A stretch of DNA of 64,000 bases from the NCBI GenBank assembly GCA_964601275.1, contig CAZRMV010000002.1:310001-374000 (forward strand), given 5' to 3'. Both the position numbers and the translations under genes were made by a program. The notes beneath the pieces are model-generated. The model saw nothing but the letters and a program-made list of their open reading frames with translations. It was not told the origin of the DNA and searched no databases. Within the stretch, counting starts at the first letter, position 1; the number at the start of each line of letters is the position of its first letter. Positions 36,063-44,205 of the stretch are shown here, one piece after another. This DNA is from JAOZPE01 sp964601275 (GTDB lineage Bacteria > Krumholzibacteriota > Krumholzibacteriia > JAJRXK01).

Positions 36063-37616
36063 TTGACCACGAGATTGCCGACATTCTCCGTCCTGCTGCC
36101 CAGGTCACCGGGCGGACGTCCGACTTGTTCCTTCGGTCTTCTCCTGTTGGTCCTGGTCGCTCTGCTCTCGAGTTCGCCGGTCCGCGCGGATGGAATGAGC
36201 CCGTCGGATCCTTCCGCCGGTCTTTCCGCATCCTCCGAACTGCCCGATGCGCCGGAGTGGCTGGTGGAAGGGGACAGCCTGGTCGCGGCGGGCAAGGGAA
36301 AGGAAGCACTGGCCGCCTACGAGGCGCTGATCGAGGACCATCCGGACGACGCACAGTTGTGGTTGCGGCTGGCGGCGGTGAAGACCGCGCTGGGGGACGC
36401 CCCAGGAGGCATCGAAGCCGCCCGGAAAGCCCGCCGCATCGCGCCCGATTCGGCGGACGCCTACCTCATGCTGGCCCAGGCGCAGTTCGCCTCCCGGGAT
36501 GCGCGCGCGGCTCTTCAGACCCTGGAGCAGGGCATCCAGGAGCATCCCCAGGATGTCCCGTTGCTCGAAGCCATGGCCACCCTCAAGATCGCGTTGGAAC
36601 AGTGGAGTGACGCGGCGGGGGTTCTCCGCCAGCTCATCCTGCTCAATCCCGACAACGCGATGTACCACCTCGACCTCGGCCGGATCCAACACCGGGTGGG
36701 GGAGATGGACGAGGCCTACGGTTCCCTCCAGCAGGCCCTGGAGTTGGGGTCGCCGCGAGCGCCCGCTCTCGCCCTGCTGGGCCATGTCTGTCTGGCCCTG
36801 GGAAGGCTGGACGAGGCCCAGGCCGACTTCGACGAGAGTCTGTCGATCCAGCCCAGTGCCGAAGCCTGGTCTGGACGCGCGGGCCTGTACTTCCTTCGGG
36901 GCGACGCGACCCAGGCCGAGCAGGCATTCCGCAAGGCGCTCGATCTGAACCCGCGCGACGCGGACACTTGGTTCAACCTGGGGAACTCGCTGATGGTGCA
37001 GGAGCGTCCCGACGAAGCGGAAGAGGCCTACCGGAAAGCCATCGAGCTGGACCCGGGGGCGCCTTCGGCCGCCGCGCGCTTGAATCTCGGGGTCATCCTG
37101 CTCACCCGGCAGAAGGTGGAGGAGGCGACCCACCAGTTGCAGGAAGCGTCCCGGCTGAATCCGAAACTGCCCGGTCCGCATCTGCATCTTGCCCGCATCG
37201 CCGGAGCGCGCTTCCGCTACGAGGAGGCCCGGCAGCAGTACCTCGAGTATCAGCGACTGGTCCCCGACGAGAAGGAGAAGAAACGGATCGACGGGGTCCT
37301 GGAGGATCTGGAGGGCAGAATCGATGAACAGAAGGCCGCGGCGGCCCGCGGCGAGTTCCACCTCCTGCAGATCATGACCGAGAACGAAGAGAGCGCACGG
37401 CAGGCCCTGGAAAGGGTGGAGGCTGGAGAGGATTTCTACACCGTGGGACAGGAACTCAGCCACCTGGCCCCGTACACCGGTGTCGATATCGGTTACGTCG
37501 ATCCGAACGATCTGAACGCGGCGTTCCGCGATGCCCTCATCCGCTTGAAGGTGGGAGAGACCACCGGGGTCCTCAAGGGACCGAAGGGATGGTATCTCTT
37601 CCAACGGGTCCCATGA
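36063..37616 (+). CDS. Exported TPR protein with C-terminal parvulin-type peptidyl-prolyl isomerase domain
   Basis: The 517-residue protein starts at TTG 36063, behind GAGGTGG at 36052-36058. That start gives a signal peptide with core FGLLLLVLVALL and likely cleavage after VRA near residue 42. Residues about 65-410 are TPR repeats. The last 90 residues (FHLLQIMTENEESARQAL, GEDFYTVGQELS, VDIGYVDPNDLNAAF, KVGETTGVLKGPKGWYLFQ) match the parvulin/PpiC rotamase pattern. It may be a periplasmic folding factor with a protein-docking scaffold. No lipobox Cys is present. An upstream in-frame extension is possible but would hide the signal peptide. Confidence 0.75.
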   Translation: MTTRLPTFSVLLPRSPGGRPTCSFGLLLLVLVALLSSSPVRADGMSPSDPSAGLSASSELPDAPEWLVEGDSLVAAGKGKEALAAYEALIEDHPDDAQLWLRLAAVKTALGDAPGGIEAARKARRIAPDSADAYLMLAQAQFASRDARAALQTLEQGIQEHPQDVPLLEAMATLKIALEQWSDAAGVLRQLILLNPDNAMYHLDLGRIQHRVGEMDEAYGSLQQALELGSPRAPALALLGHVCLALGRLDEAQADFDESLSIQPSAEAWSGRAGLYFLRGDATQAEQAFRKALDLNPRDADTWFNLGNSLMVQERPDEAEEAYRKAIELDPGAPSAAARLNLGVILLTRQKVEEATHQLQEASRLNPKLPGPHLHLARIAGARFRYEEARQQYLEYQRLVPDEKEKKRIDGVLEDLEGRIDEQKAAAARGEFHLLQIMTENEESARQALERVEAGEDFYTVGQELSHLAPYTGVDIGYVDPNDLNAAFRDALIRLKVGETTGVLKGPKGWYLFQRVP

Positions 37617-37632
37617 ACAAAGAGTGGCGGCC

Positions 37633-39717
37633 ATGAGCCCTCCGGCGCGGGGCGGTCTCCACCTGGAGACCCCGGTGCAGTACCTCAAGGGCGTCGGACC
37701 CCGCCGGGCCCAGTTCCTGGCGCGCCTGGGAATCTCGACCATCGAGGACCTGCTCTACCACACTCCGCACGACTACTTCGAGCGCTCCTCGCTGATCCCG
37801 CTTTCGAAGGTCCGCATCGGGGAGCGCGTGACCGTCGAAGGGTACCTGGTCGACCTGCAGAGCCGCCGGATCCGCGGGGGCCGGACCCTGGTCAGTGGAA
37901 TCCTCGAGGACGGGGGAGTCACCCTCGCCCTGCAGTGGTTCAACGCGGCCTGGGTGGCCCGCGACCTGCGGGTGGGAGAGAGGCTGGTGGTGAGCGGTGA
38001 GGTGGTGCTCTACCGTGGAAGACCCCAGATCGTCAATCCGGCCTACGAGCGTTTCGAGGACCAGGGGGAGCTGCGCGAAGGCCGTCCGGAACCCAGGTAT
38101 CCGCTGACCAGCGGGCTGCGGCAGCGTTCGCTGCGGCAGCTCATCCGTCGGGCCTGGGAATCGGTGTCGCAGGAGATCGTGGATCCCCTTCCGCAAGCGT
38201 GGCGGGAGGAGTTCGATCTCATGGGCCTGATGGACGCGCTGCACGCGGTCCACGAGCCGGCGTCCCTGGACGCGGCGCGCCGCGGCCAACGACGTCTGGC
38301 CTTCGACGAGGCCTTCTCCCTGCAGCTCTTCGTGGGGGTGCGCCGGCGTCAGCTCTCCCGGCGCGCGGCCCGGGTGCGCCTCCACGAGGTGGGGGACCTT
38401 TCCCGGCGTTACGTGGAGGAGTTGGGCTTCGAGCTGACCGAGGCGCAACGGCGGGCGTTGAAGACGCTCTGGAAGGACCTCGGCCGTCCGACCGCGATGC
38501 ACCGCCTGCTGCAGGGAGACGTGGGGAGCGGGAAGACCGTGGTCGCGATGGTGGCCATGGTCTGGATCGCCGAGAGCGGAGCCCAGGCGGCGTTGATGGT
38601 GCCGACGGAGATCCTGGCCCGCCAGCACGCGGCGCGGCAGTTGCCGAAGATGGAGCGCCTGGGCTTGAAGGGAGCGCTCCTGACCGGGAGTACGCCCACC
38701 GCGCAGCGGCGGGAGATCCTGCGGGGATTGAAGGATGGTTCCCTCCAGATCGTGATCGGGACCCACGCTCTCATCCAGGAGGGGGTCGGGTTCTCGCGCC
38801 TGGGTCTGCTCGTGGTGGATGAACAGCACCGTTTCGGAGTGGCCCAACGGGCCGCGCTCTCCCAGGGGGGCGCCCACCTGATCGTCATGTCCGCCACCCC
38901 CATTCCCCGCAGCCTGGCCCTGACGGTGTTCGCCGACCTGGACCTTTCGATCCTCGACGAGAAGCCGCCGGGCCGCCGCCCGGTGCAGACCCTGCTGGTG
39001 GACGAGTCACGCCTGGAGAAGGTGTACGCGCGCCTGCGCCGGCGAATCGAGGCGGGGGAGAGGGCCTACCTGGTGTATCCCCTGGTCGAGGAGAGCGAGG
39101 GCGGGGATCTCGCCAGCGCCACCACCAGTTTCGAGGAACTGCGCCACGGTGTGTTGCAGGGCTTGAAGGTGGGACTCCTGCATGGGCGCATGAAGGCCAC
39201 GGAGAAGGAAGCGATCCGGCGGGACTTCCAGGAGGGCCGATTGCAGGTGCTGGTCACCACCACGGTGATCGAGGTTGGAGTCGACGTGCCGGAGGCCACC
39301 TTGATGATCGTGCATCATGCCGAGCGCTTCGGCCTGGCCCAACTGCATCAGTTGCGGGGACGGGTGGGACGGGGGGGAGACCAGTCCTGGTGCGTCCTGG
39401 TGGCCGGCCGCGACGCATCCGCCGGGGCACGTCGCCGCCTTCAACTCCTGGTCGAGTGCGACGACGGCTTCCGCCTGGCCGAAGAGGATCTGAAGGAACG
39501 GGGCATGGGCGAACTCCTGGGACTGCGCCAACACGGCGACATCCCTTTCCGGGTGTTGCATCCCTTGCGCGATGCCGCCCTGGTCGAGTCCGCCCGCACC
39601 CTCTCGGAGAGGATCCTTGAGAAGGACCCCCACCTGCGTCTGCCCGCGCACCGAGCCCTGGCCACCTGGCTCGACCACCTGGGCACCCGGCATCCCTTCT
39701 GGAGCGCCACCGGCTGA
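37633..39717 (+). CDS. recG: ATP-dependent DNA helicase RecG
   Basis: The 694-residue superfamily 2 helicase has an N-terminal wedge/OB region (PVQYLKGVGPRRAQFLARLG, VTVEGYLVDLQSRRIRGG). It then has the Walker A GDVGSGKT near residue 300, the DEQHRFGV box, SATPIPRSLALTVF, and QLRGRVGRG. RecG remodels stalled replication forks and Holliday junctions. The ATG at 37633 precedes the conserved start; a GTG nine bases earlier is also in frame. The length is normal. Confidence 0.96.
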   Translation: MSPPARGGLHLETPVQYLKGVGPRRAQFLARLGISTIEDLLYHTPHDYFERSSLIPLSKVRIGERVTVEGYLVDLQSRRIRGGRTLVSGILEDGGVTLALQWFNAAWVARDLRVGERLVVSGEVVLYRGRPQIVNPAYERFEDQGELREGRPEPRYPLTSGLRQRSLRQLIRRAWESVSQEIVDPLPQAWREEFDLMGLMDALHAVHEPASLDAARRGQRRLAFDEAFSLQLFVGVRRRQLSRRAARVRLHEVGDLSRRYVEELGFELTEAQRRALKTLWKDLGRPTAMHRLLQGDVGSGKTVVAMVAMVWIAESGAQAALMVPTEILARQHAARQLPKMERLGLKGALLTGSTPTAQRREILRGLKDGSLQIVIGTHALIQEGVGFSRLGLLVVDEQHRFGVAQRAALSQGGAHLIVMSATPIPRSLALTVFADLDLSILDEKPPGRRPVQTLLVDESRLEKVYARLRRRIEAGERAYLVYPLVEESEGGDLASATTSFEELRHGVLQGLKVGLLHGRMKATEKEAIRRDFQEGRLQVLVTTTVIEVGVDVPEATLMIVHHAERFGLAQLHQLRGRVGRGGDQSWCVLVAGRDASAGARRRLQLLVECDDGFRLAEEDLKERGMGELLGLRQHGDIPFRVLHPLRDAALVESARTLSERILEKDPHLRLPAHRALATWLDHLGTRHPFWSATG

Positions 39718-39727
39718 AGCGGCCCGC

Positions 39728-39743
39728 TGGTCCGAACCTTGCT
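39728..39743 (+). promoter_or_regulatory. Weak candidate sigma-54 (-24/-12) promoter
   Basis: TGG at 39728-39730 and TTGCT at 39739-39743 give the GG-to-GC spacing of a -24/-12 promoter, but the -24 block reads TGGTCCG, two mismatches from TGGCACG. It lies about 85 bases before the zinc-ribbon gene. The call is supported mainly by better matches elsewhere in the window. Confidence 0.35.
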
Positions 39744-39824
39744 GCCGGATCTGCCTGAGTCATCCAACCCCCATCGCCACACCCGACCGTTGGGGTGCAA
39801 CGGGGCCAGCCCCATGGAGAGGCC

Positions 39825-40664
39825 ATGATCGTCCAGTGTGCAGATTGCAAGACTTCATTCCGTCTCAACGACGAACTCGTTCCTCCTCGACCCATCAAGG
39901 TGCGCTGCAGCCGTTGCGGCCATGTCTTTGCCATGGATGGTCGGGATGTGGACAGGCAGGATCCCGCGGTCCAGACCGCGTCTCCCGCCGCCGCAGTGTC
40001 GTCTCCCCCGCGCTTCGGTAATCTGCAGCTGGACGGTCCGGCTGCTTCGCCCGCGCAGCCCTCGCGGCCGGAGCCGGCCGCGGCGGATCCGGTGGTCGCC
40101 CCCTTGGCGCCGCCGCCGGCCGCCGGAGCCCCGGTGGCGCAGAAGCCCGCTTCGGCTCCGAGACCCGCCGCCGCGACCGAGCCCGCTTCGGCGCCGACGC
40201 AGCCCGGAGCGACCCCGCAGACCACCCCGCCGGCCGCCGACCTGGGCCTGGAGCGTTCCGAACCGGCGATCCTGGGAGGCTCCCGGGCTCCGCTGGCCGA
40301 CGCGGGCGCGGCCACCGCGGTGCAGACTCCGCCGTCGACCGAGACCTTCCGCGAGGTCGATCTCGATGCTCCCCCGGCCCCGGCGGAGACTCCCGCCGCC
40401 GCGACCGAGGATCCCCAGCAGAAACGGCAACGGGACAAGGCGCGCCGTCTCGCCCGGGCCCTGGTGAGCGATATCCTGGTCTACAACCGGGAGAAGCGGG
40501 ACAAGGCCCTCGCCTCGGGGAACCTGGTGCAGGCGCTTGCCGGCGAGATCAAGAAGTCGTGGGAAGTCTACAAGGAGCGGGTCACCCCGGAGGTCGCCAA
40601 CAGCACCGACCATTTCCGGGAAGCCCTGAATGACATCCTGGCCGAGGGACAGAAGATCTTCTGA
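39825..40664 (+). CDS. MJ0042-type zinc-ribbon protein with long Pro/Ala linker and conserved helical tail
   Basis: The 279-residue protein opens with a zinc ribbon (VQCADCKTSF, 19 residues later CSRCGHVF) of the MJ0042 type. A linker of about 150 residues very rich in Pro and Ala follows, then a charged helical C terminus (residues about 200-279) with DILVYNREKRDKAL and KKSWEVYKERV. Related zinc-ribbon proteins occur in delta-proteobacteria and allied phyla without a known role. GGAGAGG precedes the ATG at 39825. It sits beside the MglA locus, which hints at polarity or signalling; that is inference. Confidence 0.75.
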   Translation: MIVQCADCKTSFRLNDELVPPRPIKVRCSRCGHVFAMDGRDVDRQDPAVQTASPAAAVSSPPRFGNLQLDGPAASPAQPSRPEPAAADPVVAPLAPPPAAGAPVAQKPASAPRPAAATEPASAPTQPGATPQTTPPAADLGLERSEPAILGGSRAPLADAGAATAVQTPPSTETFREVDLDAPPAPAETPAAATEDPQQKRQRDKARRLARALVSDILVYNREKRDKALASGNLVQALAGEIKKSWEVYKERVTPEVANSTDHFREALNDILAEGQKIF

Positions 40665-40708
40665 GACCCCTGGTTCCCACCTGTACGGGATCTGGAATCT
40701 CGTGGGTC

Positions 40709-40738
40709 CAACGCCCTGGTCATGCGGCCGGGGCGTTG
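40709..40738. terminator. Hairpin between convergent genes, possible bidirectional terminator
   Basis: A 13-base stem (40709-40721 with 40726-40738, including two G-T pairs) closes an ATGC tetraloop. It lies between the zinc-ribbon gene on + and the 154-aa gene on -. There is no T-run on either side, so it may act with Rho or only as an RNA stabiliser. Confidence 0.5.
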
Positions 40739-40790
40739 CTTCAGGTGAGGACTGTCGGGGTGGGGAGGCGGTCTCGGAGGTGGCGCCGAT

Positions 40791-41255
40791 CTAGTCTTCG
40801 TCGCGGTCCTCGTCGCCCCACTTGGCGGTACTGATCTCGTGGAGGATGCTGTCGATCTGCCCCCGGATGCGCACGTTCTGATCGGGCTCGAAGAGGGCCT
40901 TCTTCACCCGTCCGTACTTGTCCTTCTTCACGTAGCGCAGCGACTGCAGGGAAGCCATTGGGACGAGGATGTCCTTGCACACCTGCACTTCCAGTTCCTT
41001 GCCGTCGAGATTCTGGGCGGGATTGTTGTCCGGGTGCATTCCCAGGCCCCATCCGTGGACCACCATCGAGCAAATCAGGGCCCGGAAGGTGTTCTGTCCC
41101 TGCGGGGTGTTCAGGTCGAGGCTGCCCTGGACCTTCTGGATGACCCCGTCGACGACGTAGCTGAGCTTGCGCGCCACCGCCGGGGATACCTTGAGGTTCA
41201 GAAGCCGGCTGAACATCTCGGCGAGGATCTGATCGGTGTTGCTGGTCTTCTCCAC
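40791..41255 (-). CDS. Conserved-looking 154-aa protein of unknown function, divergent from mglA
   Basis: The only gene on the - strand apart from the partial one at the right edge. I chose the GTG at 41255-41253 because GGAGG lies four bases before it and a strong sigma-54 promoter sits just upstream. The protein is soluble with no signal or membrane segment. It starts with a helical region (TDQILAEMFSRLLNLK), has a hydrophobic core (RALICSMVVHGWGLGM), then a basic KKDKYGRVKK and an acidic DEDRDED tail. I do not recognise the family. The divergent promoter layout suggests shared regulation with the MglA-like GTPase. The much longer - strand frame running back to 43439 is a shadow of mglA. 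Confidence 0.7.
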   Translation of the reverse strand: MEKTSNTDQILAEMFSRLLNLKVSPAVARKLSYVVDGVIQKVQGSLDLNTPQGQNTFRALICSMVVHGWGLGMHPDNNPAQNLDGKELEVQVCKDILVPMASLQSLRYVKKDKYGRVKKALFEPDQNVRIRGQIDSILHEISTAKWGDEDRDED

Positions 41256-41329
41256 GGGGCCTCCGCTGGCTCGGAAGGATTCGGACCCGACTTCCGCAGA
41301 AGGAAAGCGGGAAGCAATGCTTTGCCGGG

Positions 41330-41346
41330 ATGCAAGGGAGGTGCCC
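41330..41346 (-). promoter_or_regulatory. Sigma-54 (-24/-12) promoter of the 154-aa gene
   Basis: Read on the - strand, GGGCAC-N5-TTGCAT spans 41346 to 41330. The GG and GC dinucleotides have the invariant spacing and eight of the nine bases of TGGCA-N6-TTGC match. Transcription would start near 41320, about 65 bases before the GTG start. Confidence 0.7.
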
Positions 41347-41492
41347 GATCCGGAACCGCCGCCGAGAGGGAGGGCCGCGCCGACCGGAGCCCGCGAAAAA
41401 CCGGCGGCAGAGGGGACGAGAAGGGGCGATTCCACCCGAGACGGCCTCATCCTTCCCCGGAGGGACGGCAAGTGCCCTTCCGGGCGAAGCGG

Positions 41493-41507
41493 TGGCATGG
41501 AGATTGC
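41493..41507 (+). promoter_or_regulatory. Sigma-54 (-24/-12) promoter of the mglA-like gene
   Basis: TGGCATGGAGATTGC is an exact match to TGGCA-N6-TTGC with the GG and GC dinucleotides at the required spacing. Transcription would start near 41519, giving a leader of about 60 bases before the ATG at 41580. The match also argues against the in-frame ATG at 41526, which would leave almost no leader. Confidence 0.75.
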
Positions 41508-41579
41508 CCACCTGGGAATATCGCGATGCCGAATGCACCCCGCCGCCGGCGGGCGGATCCCACGACCCAGCGAGACACC

Positions 41580-43205
41580 ATGGTCGTCTACAACTACAGC
41601 GGAAAAGAGATCAACGCCAAGATCGTGTACTACGGTCCCGCCCTCAGCGGGAAGACCACGAACCTGGAATGGATCTACTCGAAGATTCCCCTGGAATACT
41701 CGGGGAAGATGATTTCGCTGCGCACCCAGACGGACCGCACCATCTTCTTCGACTTCCTTCCCCTCGAACTGGGGCTGATCGACGGATTCAAGACCCGTTT
41801 CATGCTCTACACCGTGCCGGGTCAGGTCTACTACAATGCCACCCGGAAGATGGTGCTCAAGGGCGCCGACGGGGTGGTGTTCGTCGCGGACAGCGAAGAG
41901 GGCCGGATGAAGGACAATCTCGAGAGCCTGCAGAACCTGCACGACAATCTGCAGGAAATCGGGATCGACCCCCAGAGCATTCCCATTGTCATGCAATGGA
42001 ACAAGCGCGATCTGCCGGACGTCATGGAGGTTGCGCACCTGGAACGCCAGCTCAATCCGCTGGGCCACCCGTCCTTCTCGGCGTGTGCCTTGACCGGGGA
42101 GGGAGTGTACGAATCCCTGCACCAGATCAGCCGCATGATCTATCGCAAGCTCACCACGGAAGAAGGTGAAGCGCAAACCAGCACGTCGGAGGCCTTCGAT
42201 GCCGAATCCCTGTTCGGGCAGGACATCGCCGAGCGCCTGCGCGAGGTCGACCGCCCCGATCCCACCCTGCGCCAGAAGGTGAGTCTGGATGGAGTCCCCG
42301 GACGTCCGTCCCCGAGCGAGGGAGACGTGCTCTCGACCATCCTGGGAAGTCTGGGTGCTTCCCCCACTGACCCGGAAACCCTGGAATCGTCGGACGCTCC
42401 GACCCGCCCGGTCCCGAGCGTGCCGGTGTCGGCCCCCGTGCCCGCCGCTGGAGAAGCCCCCGGGTCTTCCCCCGAGGCCGGCTCCAGGACGCAGGCCGCG
42501 AATCCGACTGGAGGCATTTCGACCATGTCGCAGATGCAGACGCCCCCCCCCGATCCCCGCTCCGAGACCGTGTTGGAGACCACCACGAAGACCCAGGCCA
42601 TCGTTCCCGAGGAAACGGATCCGGCACCGCCGGTCGCTCCCTCCGAGGAGGAGACCCCCGCCGTCGACGCCGAGCGGAATGCCGCGGTGCCCGATTCCGG
42701 CACCTCCGCCACGCCCGCGGACGCGGAGGAAGAGGAAGAGGTGGCCGAGCTGGTCGATCAGCTCTTCCGCCCGGTCGACGCCGAGGCCTCCGGGGAGGAG
42801 GCGGGAGAAGACTCCCACTTCGGTCCCGAATTCGGGCGCATGGTGGACCTGGAGGGCGACGGATCCTCGCCGGCCACGAAGTCTTCCGACCAGGAGATCG
42901 AACTGCCCGAGGATCTCATGGAATCGGGGGCCTTCCGCCCGGTCGATCCGGACGAGCGGGCGATGGCTTCCGAGCCGCTGGATCTGATCACCGATCCGCG
43001 GAAGTTGCCGGGGCAGTCCAAGGCTTCCGGGGCGGTGCGGACGTCCAGCGAATTCCAGACCGGCTCGCCGGAGTTCCAGACCGGCAGCTTCAAACCCCTG
43101 GCGGAGAATGCCAAGGTCATCGAGGTCCCGGTCACCGTCGACGCGGACGTCTTCGAATCGGGGAAGTCCCTGCGCATCGTGTTGAATCTGAAGATCCAGC
43201 GCTGA
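41580..43205 (+). CDS. mglA: MglA-type polarity GTPase with a ~340-residue C-terminal extension
   Basis: Residues 1-195 are a close match to Myxococcus MglA: INAKIVYYGPALSGKTTN with the P-loop at residues 19-26, RTIFFDFLPLELG, TVPGQVYYNATRKM (switch II) and QWNKRDLP (base recognition). Canonical MglA ends here, at about 195 residues. This 541-residue protein continues with an acidic, Pro/Ser-rich, probably disordered region. A short ordered end (FESGKSLRIVLNLKIQR) follows, preceded by a doubled EFQTGS motif. MglA controls cell polarity and motility. No roadblock/MglB partner is adjacent. The symbol refers to the GTPase domain. Confidence 0.88.
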   Translation: MVVYNYSGKEINAKIVYYGPALSGKTTNLEWIYSKIPLEYSGKMISLRTQTDRTIFFDFLPLELGLIDGFKTRFMLYTVPGQVYYNATRKMVLKGADGVVFVADSEEGRMKDNLESLQNLHDNLQEIGIDPQSIPIVMQWNKRDLPDVMEVAHLERQLNPLGHPSFSACALTGEGVYESLHQISRMIYRKLTTEEGEAQTSTSEAFDAESLFGQDIAERLREVDRPDPTLRQKVSLDGVPGRPSPSEGDVLSTILGSLGASPTDPETLESSDAPTRPVPSVPVSAPVPAAGEAPGSSPEAGSRTQAANPTGGISTMSQMQTPPPDPRSETVLETTTKTQAIVPEETDPAPPVAPSEEETPAVDAERNAAVPDSGTSATPADAEEEEEVAELVDQLFRPVDAEASGEEAGEDSHFGPEFGRMVDLEGDGSSPATKSSDQEIELPEDLMESGAFRPVDPDERAMASEPLDLITDPRKLPGQSKASGAVRTSSEFQTGSPEFQTGSFKPLAENAKVIEVPVTVDADVFESGKSLRIVLNLKIQR

Positions 43206-43224
43206 GCTTCCTTCACCGAAGGCG

Positions 43225-43253
43225 TTGACACCGGCCGGGGATCGACCTAGCCT
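43225..43253 (+). promoter_or_regulatory. Sigma-70-type promoter of the TPR gene
   Basis: TTGACA at 43225-43230 is followed after exactly 17 bases by TAGCCT at 43248-43253. The -35 is perfect and the -10 keeps the key T, A and final T. It sits in the gap after mglA, about 60 bases before the next ATG. Confidence 0.65.
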
Positions 43254-43311
43254 GCGCAAGGACCGTTCGGCCCCACGAGATCCTTTCCCGCCCCACCCCG
43301 GTGTCCTGACC

Positions 43312-44157
43312 ATGCACGGCTCCTCCCCCCGTCTGCAGCCGGAATCCGATCTCCCGCTCGAGCAGGCGCGCCGGCTGGAGGAAGAGGGGCATCTGGACGC
43401 AGCACGGCAGATCCTCGCCCCGCTCCTGGCGGGGCACAAGCCCGAGCCCGAAGCCTGCTACCGCATGGCCCATATCTGCCTGGCCCAGGACCAGCTCGAC
43501 GAAGCGGAGCATTGGCTGCGCACCGCGATCGAACGCAGGCCCGGGGACGCGCGCGCCCACACCAATCTCGGGGTGGTTCTCGATCTGAGGGGGCGGCGGG
43601 AAGAGGCGGTGCGTTGTTTTCGCCGGGCCATCCAGATCGATCCCGATCAGGCCACCGCGTATCTCAACCTGGGCGCGCTCTACGGAGAGCTGGGACGGCA
43701 CGAGGAAGCGGTTCGCTGCCTGGAGCAATGTCTGCGGATCACCCCGTCCTTCGATGCGGTCTTCAATCTCGCGATCGTGCGGCTGAAGCAGGGAGAACTC
43801 TCCGAGGCCGAGCATCTCTTCGAGAGGGCCCTGAAGATGGACGGCCGCCACGCGCTCGCCTTCTATCACCTGGGTCTGTGCCGATCGAAGAAAGGGTTGC
43901 TCGAGCCAGCGGCGCAGGCATTCGAAGCCGCCCTGCGGCATGACGGGGATCTCCTGCGGGCCCGGCAGCACCTGGGGAAGATCTATCGGCGCCTGGGACG
44001 CGGTCAAGACGCGGTCCGCGAGTTGAAGAAGGTCGCCCGCGCTCTTCCTGACGATCCCCAGATCTGGCGGGAGTTGGGTCTCGCCTACGATGTGAATTCC
44101 TGTCGGACCGAATCGTTGAAGTGTTTCCGTCGGGCCCGGATGCTCGACGCCCGGTAG
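43312..44157 (+). CDS. TPR-repeat protein
   Basis: The 281-residue soluble protein is made of about seven tetratricopeptide repeats, for example AHTNLGVVLDLRGRREEAVR and AYLNLGALYGELGRHEEAVR. It has no signal peptide or membrane segment. It follows mglA but has its own TTGACA promoter in the gap. It is probably a cytoplasmic adaptor; TPR proteins work with MglA in some polarity systems, but nothing here proves such a link. The ATG at 43312 lacks a strong ribosome-binding site. Confidence 0.8.
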   Translation: MHGSSPRLQPESDLPLEQARRLEEEGHLDAARQILAPLLAGHKPEPEACYRMAHICLAQDQLDEAEHWLRTAIERRPGDARAHTNLGVVLDLRGRREEAVRCFRRAIQIDPDQATAYLNLGALYGELGRHEEAVRCLEQCLRITPSFDAVFNLAIVRLKQGELSEAEHLFERALKMDGRHALAFYHLGLCRSKKGLLEPAAQAFEAALRHDGDLLRARQHLGKIYRRLGRGQDAVRELKKVARALPDDPQIWRELGLAYDVNSCRTESLKCFRRARMLDAR

Positions 44158-44205
44158 GAATGTCGTCTCCGCCGCGCGCCCCCCGTCAAGGTCGAGGAGA
44201 TCCTC

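Larger units (their letters stand above)
41256..41579. other. 324-base divergent intergenic region with two opposed sigma-54 promoters
   Basis: The region between the 154-aa gene (-) and mglA (+) holds one -24/-12 promoter facing each way and no open frame that looks coding. About 145 bases separate the two promoters. That is enough room for shared activator sites, but I see no clear dyad there. Confidence 0.6.

Noticed and set aside
41256..43439. Long - strand frame extending the 154-aa gene to 882 residues
   Set aside because: It lies opposite mglA, whose GTPase motifs are unmistakable; the true start is the GTG at 41255 with its own ribosome-binding site and promoter.
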